From Solobacterium sp. UBA636 (lineage in GTDB: Bacteria; Bacillota_I; Bacilli_A; Erysipelotrichales; Erysipelotrichaceae): DNA of 17,665 bases. Under the pieces are notes generated by a model. The model worked only from the letters and a program-made list of their open reading frames with translations, was not told the origin of the DNA and did no database searches. Both the position numbers and the translations under genes were made by a program. Shown one piece after another: positions 1 through 8,144 of this stretch (position 1 is its first letter; the number at the start of each line of letters is the position of its first letter). Where the stretch lies: positions 29,290 through 46,954 of the forward strand of contig DBOW01000029.1 of the NCBI GenBank assembly GCA_002299675.1, written 5' to 3'.

Positions 1-1
1 G

Positions 2-835
2 ATAAAGACAGATAATGATATCTCGGCTATTATTTATCTTTATGTCTATGATGGCGATCTGAATAAAGTTATGACAGTTGAAACTGCTGACAAGAATAAT
101 CCTTATACAGGTGATGGCGTCTGGGTAGGCGAATCTATTCAGCATTTCTATAAACTTGATAATCAGACAGATTTTGTGGTTACGACTACTTCTGGCGTAA
201 GTTTTGATGTCACAACAACTGGCTTCAATAAGAATCATACTCAGAACAACTTTATGATTATGGATGCGCAAACCTATGAAATGCTAAGTGGTGAAGAGTT
301 TGCAGCTAACTGTCTTACTCTAAATCTGAATGGTCTGGATAGAGAAGTTCTTAAAGATGAACTTAAGAATATCGATGGTTTCCTGTCTTTAAGCGATTAT
401 AAGACTTCAGCTTCTAATTTATTTAATGTATTTAAACTGATGGCTAATGTTATGGTTGCGGTTTATATTGGTCTTTCATTTTTAATGGCAGTATTTGTTA
501 TATACAATCTGTTAAGCATGTATATTGCCGAAAAAAAGAAGGAACTTATAGTTCTGATGATCAATGGTTTCTCTTTGAAACAGGCCAGAAGATATATTTA
601 TTCAGACACCATACTGCTTACGGTAATTGGCGTGATTCTTGGCTGCCTTCTGGGCTATGTGATAGGCGATTATTCAATTACATCTCTGGAGAATTCTTAT
701 ATCCGCTTCGTTCATGAAATAGACTGGATTTCAATACTTGTCGGTGTAGTCTTTACTTCGATTATGACTTTTGCGGTATCGGTGGTATCGCTTAAAAAGA
801 TTGAAAAGTTCAAACTTACCGAACTGCCTAAATAG
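2..835 (+). CDS. FtsX-like ABC transporter permease, C-terminal part (5' truncated)
   Basis: The reading frame is open to the left window edge, so this is the 3' part of a larger gene; the first in-window ATG (71) is not its start. About 277 residues are visible. The N-terminal ~140 look like an extracytoplasmic domain without membrane segments. Three strongly hydrophobic segments follow: one starting LMANVMVAVYIGLSFLM, one starting TILLTVIGVILGCLLGYVIG, and one starting ISILVGVVFTSIMTFAVSVV. Between the first two is a cytosolic stretch with EKKKELIVLMINGFSLKQ. This pattern (large outer loop, ExxRE/K-xGFS-like cytosolic loop, last three helices) is that of MacB/FtsX-type permeases, which couple to an ATPase partner for lipid, peptide or lipoprotein export. 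The partner and substrate cannot be told from this fragment. It ends at a terminator shared with the opposing ispG. Confidence 0.85.
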   Translation: MKTDNDISAIIYLYVYDGDLNKVMTVETADKNNPYTGDGVWVGESIQHFYKLDNQTDFVVTTTSGVSFDVTTTGFNKNHTQNNFMIMDAQTYEMLSGEEFAANCLTLNLNGLDREVLKDELKNIDGFLSLSDYKTSASNLFNVFKLMANVMVAVYIGLSFLMAVFVIYNLLSMYIAEKKKELIVLMINGFSLKQARRYIYSDTILLTVIGVILGCLLGYVIGDYSITSLENSYIRFVHEIDWISILVGVVFTSIMTFAVSVVSLKKIEKFKLTELPK

Positions 836-838
836 TAA

Positions 839-863
839 AAAAAGGAAGAAATACTTCCTTTTT
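839..863. terminator. Bidirectional intrinsic terminator between permease gene and ispG
   Basis: AAAAAGGAAG (839-848), loop AAATA, CTTCCTTTTT (854-863) gives a 10-bp stem. It has a T-run on the plus strand, and the A-run at 837-843 becomes a T-run on the minus strand. It can stop both convergent transcripts, and its right arm overlaps the ispG stop codon. Confidence 0.8.
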
Positions 864-1896
864 AAAACTTTTCAATTTCTTCTTTTAATACCTTAACTAC
901 ATCAGCCTGTGGGATGGATTTTATTATCTGTCCCTTTTTAATTAATAAGGCTGAATCCTTGCCGCCCGCAACACCAATATCGGCTTCCTTAGCTTCACCT
1001 GGTCCATTTACCGGACAGCCCATAATCGCAACAGTTATATCTTTGTTTATAGTCTGCAGATATTCATCCATTTCCTTAACTATTGGAAGCATATCATACT
1101 GAATTCGTCCACAGGTAGGACAGGATACTAGATTTGGCACATCCATCTTTAATTTGCAGGCTCTTAAGATTTTCTTGGCTACCTTGATTTCTTCTACAGG
1201 ATCATCGGAAATAGAAATACGGATGGTATCACCAATTCCGTCCATCATCAGATTTCCCAGAGCCAGAGATGACTTGATAGTCGAATCAATCAGTCCACCA
1301 GCTTCAGTTACCCCCAGATGTAAAGGATAATTGAATTCTTCGCAGGCCAGTTTATAGGTTTTGATACATTCTTCAGGGTCAGATGATTTAAAGGACAGCG
1401 CAATATCATGAAAATCAAGTTCTTCCAGTATTCTTACGTGGTCCCAGGCTGACTTAATAAAGTTTTCAGGTGTTCTTTCATATTTTTTGTTTAAAGAACC
1501 GCCATTAATGCCAATTCTGATTGGAATGTGTCTTTCCTTGCATAAGGCAACGATTTCTTTAATCTTATCGACATTTTCCAGATTTCCGGGATTAAGCCTT
1601 ACTTTGTCGGCACCATTTAAGATGGCCGCAATAGCCAGATCACCATTAAAATGAATATCAGCTACTAAAGGTATATGAATCTGAGGCTTTATTTTGGAGA
1701 TTGCCTTGGCATCTTCAAGATCGAGTACAGCCGTTCTTACAACTTCACAGCCTACTTTTTCTAAAGCCAGAATCTGTTTAACAGTAGCTTCTACGTCCTT
1801 GTTCTTTGTGTTGGTCATGGACTGAATAACTACTTTATTCTGTCCGCCAATCTGTACATTGCCTACATGTATGGGTCTTGTGTTTTCTCTTATCAT
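862..1896 (-). CDS. ispG: 4-hydroxy-3-methylbut-2-en-1-yl diphosphate synthase IspG (GcpE)
   Basis: IspG converts 2-C-methylerythritol 2,4-cyclodiphosphate to HMBPP, the penultimate step of the MEP isoprenoid pathway, in the cytosol with a [4Fe-4S] cluster. The 344-residue length is that of the compact bacterial form. An N-terminal TIM-barrel includes ADIHFNGDLA and a conserved asparagine-rich strand (VRLNPGN). The C-terminal cluster domain has Cys259 and Cys262 in SCPTCGR, Cys294 in MGCPVNGPGE, and Glu301, which match the three cysteines and one glutamate known to hold the cluster. The ATG overlaps the csoR stop as ATGA, and GGAG lies about 11 bases upstream. This makes it the last gene of the copA-copZ-csoR-ispG unit, an unusual place for an isoprenoid gene. 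All key residues are present, so it should be active. Confidence 0.96.
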   Translation of the reverse strand: MIRENTRPIHVGNVQIGGQNKVVIQSMTNTKNKDVEATVKQILALEKVGCEVVRTAVLDLEDAKAISKIKPQIHIPLVADIHFNGDLAIAAILNGADKVRLNPGNLENVDKIKEIVALCKERHIPIRIGINGGSLNKKYERTPENFIKSAWDHVRILEELDFHDIALSFKSSDPEECIKTYKLACEEFNYPLHLGVTEAGGLIDSTIKSSLALGNLMMDGIGDTIRISISDDPVEEIKVAKKILRACKLKMDVPNLVSCPTCGRIQYDMLPIVKEMDEYLQTINKDITVAIMGCPVNGPGEAKEADIGVAGGKDSALLIKKGQIIKSIPQADVVKVLKEEIEKF

Positions 1897-2147
1897 ATCT
1901 GTTTCTCCAGTACTTTGATTATTTCATCTACTTTTTCTTCGTCGCCTTCAATTATGGCTTTTTTTACGCAGTTATCAATGTGGTTTTTCAGTATCAGATT
2001 GTTGGTCTTTTTAAGCAGAGCTCTTGTAGCCATCAGCTGATCAGAAACATCCAGGCAATAACGATCTTCATCTATCATCCTGATGATGCCATCAAGCTGT
2101 CCCTTGGCGATTGATAGATATTTCTTTATATTTTTACTATCGTTCAT
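1893..2147 (-). CDS. csoR: CsoR-family copper-sensing transcriptional repressor
   Basis: This is a small all-alpha DUF156/CsoR regulator of 84 residues. It shows the family opening (KKYLSIAKGQLDGIIRMI) and the Cu(I) ligand set Cys31, His56, Cys60 (RYC...NHIDNC). Family members with Cys-His-Cys bind Cu(I) between subunits and then leave their operator. Formaldehyde (FrmR) and nickel (RcnR) relatives differ at these positions, so copper is the best call. Its place behind copA and copZ and the CsoR-like palindrome at 4399-4419 agree. The start ATG overlaps the copZ stop (ATGA) and there is no Shine-Dalgarno site, so translation is probably coupled to copZ. Self-regulation through the copA promoter is inferred. 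Confidence 0.9.
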   Translation of the reverse strand: MNDSKNIKKYLSIAKGQLDGIIRMIDEDRYCLDVSDQLMATRALLKKTNNLILKNHIDNCVKKAIIEGDEEKVDEIIKVLEKQI

Positions 2148-2332
2148 AAATAAGCTTCATATCCTGCATCTTCGATAGCTTTAATTACCCTGTCATCTTC
2201 GATTTCGCTTTTGATATAAGCCTTCTTTTCTTCCAGTGAAACCTCAAAATCGATATTAAGTTTCTCTAAAGCTTCTTCAACATGTTTCTTGCAGTTTCTG
2301 CACATCATTCCTTCTACATTAAATACTTTCAT
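2144..2332 (-). CDS. copZ: CopZ-like copper chaperone (single HMA domain)
   Basis: A 62-residue heavy-metal-associated domain with the Cu(I)-binding GMMCRNC motif (Cys11, Cys14) near the start and the closing IEDAGYEAYL segment typical of the ferredoxin-like beta-alpha-beta-beta-alpha-beta fold. Proteins of this kind carry Cu(I) in the cytosol to the CopA ATPase and to CsoR. The start is fixed by TAAGGAG, which lies over the copA stop codon, with 7 bases to the ATG. It sits between copA (4-base gap) and csoR (4-base overlap). The MCRNC loop differs from the commoner MxCxHC form but keeps both cysteines. Confidence 0.9.
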   Translation of the reverse strand: MKVFNVEGMMCRNCKKHVEEALEKLNIDFEVSLEEKKAYIKSEIEDDRVIKAIEDAGYEAYL

Positions 2333-2336
2333 TTTT

Positions 2337-4394
2337 TTACTCCTTATTAATTTTACCTATTCTCAGGGCATTAAAGACCACAATAATTGAACTTATAGCC
2401 ATAGTAAACGAACCTATCATCGGATTTAATTTTATCGCAAATAAAGGATATAGTACACCGGCAGCTAATGGAATAAACAGGGCATTATAGAATAAAGCCC
2501 AGAAAAGATTCTGTTTAATAATCCGCATTGTTTTCTTCGAAATATCCATTAAGAATGGAATTAAGCTCAGATCATCATTGGTTAAAATCACATCGCTTGA
2601 AGAAGTCGCAATGTCGCTGGCATTAGATAAAGACAGAGATACATCGGCTGAACTTAAGGCAATCGAATCATTGATGCCATCGCCCACCATGGCTGTCAGT
2701 CCTTTTTCTTTTTTCTTCAGAATCAGACTGTTCTTGTCCTCAGGCTTTACAGAATAAAGATATTCATCAATTTTCAGCTTCTTCGCCATTCTGGAAGCTG
2801 CCTTATAGCCATCACCTGTACACATAATGACGTCTACATTTTTTTCCTTAAGCTTATCAACTGCCCTTTGAGCAGATGGCCTTAATTCATCGCTTAGATA
2901 TACAGAAGCCAGAATCTTGTTTTCACAAACCAGATAGATGACGCTTCCATCATAATCACAGTCCTGGGTATTAACGAGGTCCTTATTGCCCACCAGGTAA
3001 TATTTATCACCAATTTTAGCTTTAATACCTTTGGAAGGAATAAATTCAAGCTCATTAACTGCCAGAGAACCTTTTGGGAAATAGTTTACTATCGCTCTGG
3101 CAACAGGGTGATTTAAAGAAGATTCAATAGACGCAAGAATATTCAGGGCATTATCATCATAAACCTTATAATTATTTACAGTCAGGGCGTTTTTTGTCAG
3201 AGTACCTGTTTTATCAAAAATAACTGTTTTTGTCTTTGAAAAGGTTTCCAGTACCTCACCTTTTTTAATCAGGATGCCGTTTTTTGCCGCCACATTAAGG
3301 CCTACCGCAATGGCGCTGGGTGTCGCAAGACCCAGAGCACAGGGGCAGGAAATAACCAGTACGGAAAGAGCGAAGTTCAGACTCAGCTCAATATTTCTGG
3401 AATAGATTATCCAAATAATAAAGGTTACAAGCGAAATTATCATAACCCCAAAGACAAAATAACGGGATATGGTATCCGCAATTCTTTCTGTCGGCAGTTT
3501 TTCAGCTGCGGTTTTTTTAGTCAGATTGATGATTTTTGCGATAGTTGAATTAGACTGCAGAGAAGTTACCTTAACTTTAAGCAGACCGTTAAGATTGACA
3601 CTTCCGCCGATAACACTGTCATTTACAGAAACAGGTCTGGGCAATGATTCACCTGTTATCAGCGATTCATCAACATCGCTGCTTCCCTCAATTATGACGC
3701 CATCCTGAGGAACTGATTCTCCAGGTTTAACCAGCACAATATCATTTTTTCGTATTTCATTAATTGGTACAACTCTTATTTCATTATCTATTAACAGATT
3801 GGCCTGCATCGGAATCAGAGTAGAAAGACCTCTTATAGCCGACATAGCTTTAGACTTCGATTTTCCTTCAATATATTTGCCAAGTGAAACCAGTAACGGA
3901 ATCATGGCTGCTGTCTCAAAATAGAGATGACCCATCTTAAAATGCCATAGAGAATAGATAAAAGATACCAGTGAAGAAATAGATACCAGTGAATCCATAT
4001 TGGGATTAAGCTTCACTAATGACCTGATGCCATTTCTGTATATCGGATAGTTTATCAGCATGATTATTAATGAAAGAATAAGCTGAATTAAACCATAATC
4101 CATCAGCAGCATTGAAAAATACATCAGAATAATCATCAGGATTATCGATATTATAAGCTTAATTAAATCCGTATTAATATTCTTTGATTCAGTAACAAGC
4201 TCATAGCCGGCATCCTTTACAATACCAGCTATTTCTGTTTCATTTATTTTTGTTTCATCAAAAACTATCGTAGCTTCATTTTCAATCAGATTGACACGTA
4301 CTGAATCAATAAAGGGATTTGAATTTAAAGCTTTTTCAATATTTGCCTTGCAGATAACGCAGGTCATACCTTTTATTTCATAAGTTTTTTCCAT
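2337..4394 (-). CDS. copA: Cu(I)-exporting P1B-type ATPase CopA
   Basis: A 685-residue P-type ATPase that pumps Cu(I) out of the cytosol. In order it shows: one N-terminal HMA domain with GMTCVIC (Cys12, Cys15); paired membrane helices; the actuator loop ITGESLP; the CPC metal site (Cys350-Pro-Cys352); the phosphorylation motif DKTGTLT (Asp394); the nucleotide-domain HP motif (NHPVARAI); GDGIND; and last helices carrying YNALF and MAISS, the signature of the Cu(I) subgroup. I use the ATG at 4392-4394, not the one 42 bases upstream. The predicted transcript starts near 4415, and GGGGGG 10 bases before this ATG can act as ribosome binding site. Only one HMA domain is present, where Bacillus CopA has two; CopZ follows as a separate gene. 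Confidence 0.95.
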   Translation of the reverse strand: MEKTYEIKGMTCVICKANIEKALNSNPFIDSVRVNLIENEATIVFDETKINETEIAGIVKDAGYELVTESKNINTDLIKLIISIILMIILMYFSMLLMDYGLIQLILSLIIMLINYPIYRNGIRSLVKLNPNMDSLVSISSLVSFIYSLWHFKMGHLYFETAAMIPLLVSLGKYIEGKSKSKAMSAIRGLSTLIPMQANLLIDNEIRVVPINEIRKNDIVLVKPGESVPQDGVIIEGSSDVDESLITGESLPRPVSVNDSVIGGSVNLNGLLKVKVTSLQSNSTIAKIINLTKKTAAEKLPTERIADTISRYFVFGVMIISLVTFIIWIIYSRNIELSLNFALSVLVISCPCALGLATPSAIAVGLNVAAKNGILIKKGEVLETFSKTKTVIFDKTGTLTKNALTVNNYKVYDDNALNILASIESSLNHPVARAIVNYFPKGSLAVNELEFIPSKGIKAKIGDKYYLVGNKDLVNTQDCDYDGSVIYLVCENKILASVYLSDELRPSAQRAVDKLKEKNVDVIMCTGDGYKAASRMAKKLKIDEYLYSVKPEDKNSLILKKKEKGLTAMVGDGINDSIALSSADVSLSLSNASDIATSSSDVILTNDDLSLIPFLMDISKKTMRIIKQNLFWALFYNALFIPLAAGVLYPLFAIKLNPMIGSFTMAISSIIVVFNALRIGKINKE

Positions 4395-4398
4395 TTCA

Positions 4399-4419
4399 AT
4401 ATACCCCCCATGGGTATAT
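4399..4419 (-). promoter_or_regulatory. CsoR-type copper operator
   Basis: An inverted repeat with arms ATATACCC (4399-4406) and GGGTATAT (4412-4419) around CCCAT. The G/C-rich core flanked by TA steps matches the kind of palindrome known for CsoR (TACCC...GGGTA). It covers the predicted copA start point and, on the minus strand, its GGGGGG also serves as the likely copA ribosome binding site. Binding by the CsoR encoded in the same operon is inferred. Confidence 0.75.
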
Positions 4420-4421
4420 TG

Positions 4422-4450
4422 ATTATAACATAACATTTTAATAAAGTATA
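4422..4450 (-). promoter_or_regulatory. copA-copZ-csoR-ispG promoter
   Basis: On the minus strand there is a perfect -10 box TATAAT (4422-4427) preceded by TGT, an extended -10. The -35 region (TATACT at 4445-4450, 17-bp spacing) is weak. The start would fall near 4415, inside the CsoR palindrome, so a bound repressor would block initiation. Confidence 0.65.
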
Positions 4451-4452
4451 AT
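4425..4452 (+). promoter_or_regulatory. Candidate dnaE promoter
   Basis: ATAACA (4425-4430), 16-bp spacer, and a perfect TATAAT (4447-4452). Transcription would start around 4459-4463, at or within a few bases of the ATG at 4463. Its -35 overlaps the -10 of the divergent copA promoter. Confidence 0.5.
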
Positions 4453-4462
4453 GAAATTACTT

Positions 4463-7400
4463 ATGGCTACACCTTTGTATATAAGAACAGTCTATTCGCT
4501 TCTAAGCAGCATGTGCCAGATAGAGGGAATAGTAAATAAATGTAAAGAATACGGCTACAGCTCTATCGGTATCTGTGATTCAAATGTGCTCTTTGGCGCA
4601 GTATCCTTCAAAAAAGCCTGTATAAAAGCTGGAATAAAGCCGATTTTTGGCATGGAAGTATGCGTAAATACTGAACATGGTAAATTTAATGTCCTGCTTT
4701 ATGCCAGAGATGATAACGGTTTCCTGAAACTGATGAAGCTTTCAAGCCTTATCAATACTTCTGATTCAGATATAATCGACTATAAAGAATTAAACTGTTA
4801 TCGTGAACACTGTTTCCTGATAATACCATCTGATGAATATTTCTTTAATGACAGCAGGGATCTGAATATAAAACTGACTGAACTGAAGACCTGTTTTGGG
4901 GATGATTTTCTGATTGGCCTGATGGATCATAATGATTATGGCAAAAAATATAATGATTCTCTTTTACGCCCGCTGTTAAAAGAAAAAGGAATCAGAACCA
5001 TAGCGCTTAACAGAACCTTCTATATGGATCCTGAGGATGCCAGGGATTATGAGATTCTTAAATGTATTAGAGATAAAACAGTCTATAATCCTGATGAGGG
5101 TGCTCAATATGGACGCTATTTCCTGAAAATAGAGGAATATGATGAATATTATGAAAGAGAAGATATATTAAACAGTGATGTTCTGGCTTCTTTATGTAAT
5201 GTAAATCTGGATTTTCATTCCTCTTTACCGGAATATAAATGTCCTAAGGACATTAAGAGTGCTGAGTATTTAAGGCTTTTATCAAAAGAAGGGCTTAAAA
5301 GAAGACTTAAAGGGAATATCAGTAAACAGTATGAAGAAAGGCTTAGCTATGAACTGGATGTAATCATCAAGATGCACTTTGAGGATTATTTTCTGATAGT
5401 CTACGACTATATTCTCTATGCCAAAAGAAATGGCATTTTTGTAGGTCCTGGCAGAGGATCGGCAGCTGGCTGTCTTGTCTGTTACGTGCTGGGTATTACG
5501 GATATTGATCCATTAAAATATAATCTTTTATTTGAAAGATTTTTAAACCCTGAAAGAATATCACTGCCGGATATTGACTGTGATTTTCCTGATGAGCGAA
5601 GAGATGAGGTTTTTAACTATGTTCTAAATAAATATGGTGAAAAACATGTAGCCCATATTATTACCTATGGTACTCTTAAGGCCCGCCAGGTAATCCGTGA
5701 TGTAGGCAGGGTTATGAAGTACTCTACTTTTGAAATTGATCAGATTGCCAAGCTTATACCTCAGGATATAAAAGTTACTTTAAAGGGAACCTATGAAAGC
5801 TCAAAACTGTTCAGGCAGCGCATTGACTATGATGAAAGAAACCGGATGCTCTATGAAACAGCTTTAAAACTTGAGGGTTTTCCAAGGCATATTTCTACTC
5901 ATGCCGCTGGCGTTGTGTTCTCTTTGAAGGAGCTTGATGAGGTTGTACCACTGATTAAAATTGAGGAAGATATTTATTCTACCCAGTATTCAATGGAATA
6001 TCTGGAGGAAATGGGATTGATCAAGATGGATTTTCTTGGTTTAAGAAACCTCAGCATTATTAATGAAATAGTAGATGACATCAAGAAAGACAATCCTGAT
6101 TTTGACATAAAGAGTATTCCCTTAAATGACAGCAAGAGCTTTGAGCTTATATCTAATGGCGATACTCTGGGCGTATTTCAGCTGGAAAGTGCCGGCATGG
6201 TAAATCTGTCAAGAAAAATGAGACCAGTCTGTTTTGAGGAACTGTCGATGATGCTGGCACTGTTTAGACCAGGACCAATGGAAAATATTCCTCAGTTCCT
6301 GCATAACAGAGCTAACAGGAAAAATATTCATTATATCTGTGAGGACATAAAGCCCATACTTGAGGAAACCTATGGCATAATTCTCTACCAGGAACAGATA
6401 ATGGCGATTGCCAGAAAGATGGCGGGTTTTTCCTATGGCAAAGCTGATGTGCTAAGAAAGGCAATGTCCAAGAAAAAAGAAAGTGAACTTGAATCTTTGA
6501 GCGCTGATTTTATTAATGGCTGTAAAAATAACGGCTACAGCGAAAAGCTGGCTAATGATATCTACAGTCTGATTATGAAGTTTGCCAACTATGGTTTTAA
6601 TAAGTCTCATTCTATCGCCTATGGTCTGCTGGCATACCAGATGGCTTATCTCAAGGCTAATTATCCTCTGTATTTTTATAAGGCAGTTTTAAATGGTGTG
6701 CAGGGTTCTTCGATGAAGACTTTTGACTATATTAAGGAATGCCGGAAAAGAAAAATATCGATACTCAGAATTTCACTTAATAATTCTTCTGATAAATATA
6801 GAATAGTCAATAATTCGCTTCTGATGCCTCTTGGTATTGTCAAGGATGTTGGTTCACAGACAGTAAAGAGAATTATTGAGGAAAGAAACAGGGGGCCATT
6901 TAGAGACTATGTCGATGCCATAGTGCGTTTATATCTGGCTCAGGTAGATGCCAGGGCAATGGAGAATCTGATAAGTGCGGGAGCCTTTGATGATTTTGGC
7001 CTTGGCCGCTATACTATGTCTGATTCACTGGCTAATGTTTTAAAGTATGCTCAAACCAGATCACAGGGTTTTGTGTCAATTGTGGATGATAGACCCATCA
7101 TCAAGAATATGGGTGATAATAAAGTAGTACTGGCCGAAAAGGAGAGGGAGGTTCTGGGCTTCTATTTTTCCTATAATCCGATTAATGATTATAAAATCAG
7201 TAAAAACATCAGCTGTCCTTCTTTGCAGGAACTCAGTTTATATAAGGGCAATGTGAGCGGTTTTGGCCTGATCAAGAAGATTAAGGAGATAAAAACCAAA
7301 AAAACCGGGGCAAAGATGGCATTTGTTGATATCATAGATGATAGTTCGGCTGTAAGTCTGACCATTTTTCCTGAAGACTATAAGAAATATGAGGGAAGAC

Positions 7401-7483
7401 TGAAAGAGAATACCTATGTGGTTTTCACTGGCCGTATGCAGGGTGAAAAAGACCTGATTGTAAAGAAGATTGAGGAGGTATAG
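4463..7483 (+). CDS. dnaE: DNA polymerase III alpha subunit, DnaE type
   Basis: The catalytic subunit of a bacterial replicase; where PolC is also present, DnaE extends primers. The 1006 residues show a PHP-like domain (~1-230), palm and fingers with GPGRGSAAG, PDIDCDFPD (catalytic Asp372, Asp374), KMDFLGLRNL (third Asp523), the FNKSHSIAYGLLAYQ segment, a helix-hairpin-helix (GIVKDVGSQTV) and a C-terminal OB fold (TKKTGAKMAFVDI). It ends right after the OB fold, shorter than the 1115-1160 residues of better-known DnaE proteins, so a C-terminal extension is absent. The PHP metal ligands are largely replaced: LHVHTEYS is LYIRTVYS and TDHG is CDSN, so that site is probably inactive. ATG 4463 fits the family's N-terminus; ATG 4451, four codons upstream, lies inside the -10 box. 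Neither has a Shine-Dalgarno site. Confidence 0.95.
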   Translation: MATPLYIRTVYSLLSSMCQIEGIVNKCKEYGYSSIGICDSNVLFGAVSFKKACIKAGIKPIFGMEVCVNTEHGKFNVLLYARDDNGFLKLMKLSSLINTSDSDIIDYKELNCYREHCFLIIPSDEYFFNDSRDLNIKLTELKTCFGDDFLIGLMDHNDYGKKYNDSLLRPLLKEKGIRTIALNRTFYMDPEDARDYEILKCIRDKTVYNPDEGAQYGRYFLKIEEYDEYYEREDILNSDVLASLCNVNLDFHSSLPEYKCPKDIKSAEYLRLLSKEGLKRRLKGNISKQYEERLSYELDVIIKMHFEDYFLIVYDYILYAKRNGIFVGPGRGSAAGCLVCYVLGITDIDPLKYNLLFERFLNPERISLPDIDCDFPDERRDEVFNYVLNKYGEKHVAHIITYGTLKARQVIRDVGRVMKYSTFEIDQIAKLIPQDIKVTLKGTYESSKLFRQRIDYDERNRMLYETALKLEGFPRHISTHAAGVVFSLKELDEVVPLIKIEEDIYSTQYSMEYLEEMGLIKMDFLGLRNLSIINEIVDDIKKDNPDFDIKSIPLNDSKSFELISNGDTLGVFQLESAGMVNLSRKMRPVCFEELSMMLALFRPGPMENIPQFLHNRANRKNIHYICEDIKPILEETYGIILYQEQIMAIARKMAGFSYGKADVLRKAMSKKKESELESLSADFINGCKNNGYSEKLANDIYSLIMKFANYGFNKSHSIAYGLLAYQMAYLKANYPLYFYKAVLNGVQGSSMKTFDYIKECRKRKISILRISLNNSSDKYRIVNNSLLMPLGIVKDVGSQTVKRIIEERNRGPFRDYVDAIVRLYLAQVDARAMENLISAGAFDDFGLGRYTMSDSLANVLKYAQTRSQGFVSIVDDRPIIKNMGDNKVVLAEKEREVLGFYFSYNPINDYKISKNISCPSLQELSLYKGNVSGFGLIKKIKEIKTKKTGAKMAFVDIIDDSSAVSLTIFPEDYKKYEGRLKENTYVVFTGRMQGEKDLIVKKIEEV

Positions 7484-7484
7484 G

Positions 7485-8144
7485 ATGCTTAAGATTCTGA
7501 TAGTAGATGATGAAATAAAAATTCGGGAAGTAGTAAAGGAATATGCCGAGGTATCCGGCTATGAATGTGACGAAGCATCCGATGGAATGGAGGCAGTTGA
7601 AAAAGTCAGGGATAATGACTATGACTGTGTCATTCTGGATATCATGATGCCCCGTCTGGATGGTTTTTCAGCCTGCCGTAAAATAAAGGAAATGAAGAAT
7701 GTGCCGGTAATAATGCTGTCGGCCAGATCGGAGGAGGAAGACAAGCTGTTTTCTTTTTCAATGGGTATTGACGACTATGTGACCAAGCCTTTTTCACCCA
7801 AGGAGCTGATGGCCAGAATAAAGGCGGTTTCCGAAAGAAACAGAAGAAGTGTTCACTCAACATTCAGATATGAAGATCTGGTTGTTGATTTTGATGCCCG
7901 TGATGTCTTTATCGACAATGAAAGAGTCAATATGACACCAAGGGAACTTGATCTGCTGATTTATTTTATTGAACATAAAAATATGGCCTTAGACAGAGAT
8001 AAGATTCTTTCGGCTGTCTGGGATGATTATTATGGTGATGAAAGAACAGTTGATACGCATGTAAAAATGCTGAGAAAGTCGCTGGGCAAGTACCGCGATC
8101 TGATTAAAACAGTAAGAGGAATGGGCTACAAGCTTGAAATTTGA
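7485..8144 (+). CDS. OmpR/PhoB-family response regulator
   Basis: A 219-residue two-component response regulator. The receiver domain (1-~118) has the acidic pair Asp8-Asp9, phosphoacceptor Asp52 (VILDIMMP), Ser79 and Lys101 (TKPF). The C-terminal winged helix (~125-219) shows TPRELDLLIYF, the recognition stretch VDTHVKMLRKSLG and the closing RGMGYKLE, so it binds DNA directly. The start is set by GAGGAGG with a 6-base spacing; that site lies inside the end of dnaE, whose stop is one base before this ATG. The sensor kinase gene overlaps its end by 11 bases. Target genes and signal are unknown; it resembles PhoP/WalR/CssR-type regulators only at family level. Confidence 0.93.
   Translation: MLKILIVDDEIKIREVVKEYAEVSGYECDEASDGMEAVEKVRDNDYDCVILDIMMPRLDGFSACRKIKEMKNVPVIMLSARSEEEDKLFSFSMGIDDYVTKPFSPKELMARIKAVSERNRRSVHSTFRYEDLVVDFDARDVFIDNERVNMTPRELDLLIYFIEHKNMALDRDKILSAVWDDYYGDERTVDTHVKMLRKSLGKYRDLIKTVRGMGYKLEI

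Noticed and set aside
4395..4436. 14-residue N-terminal extension of CopA from an upstream in-frame ATG
   Set aside because: It would be translated from the operator and the -10 box; the predicted transcript starts near 4415, after that ATG, and the extension does not resemble the family.
7642..7863. Antisense open frame within the response regulator gene
   Set aside because: Low-complexity Pro/Trp-rich translation opposite a well-conserved gene, with no ribosome site; the same applies to the other antisense frames in this window.
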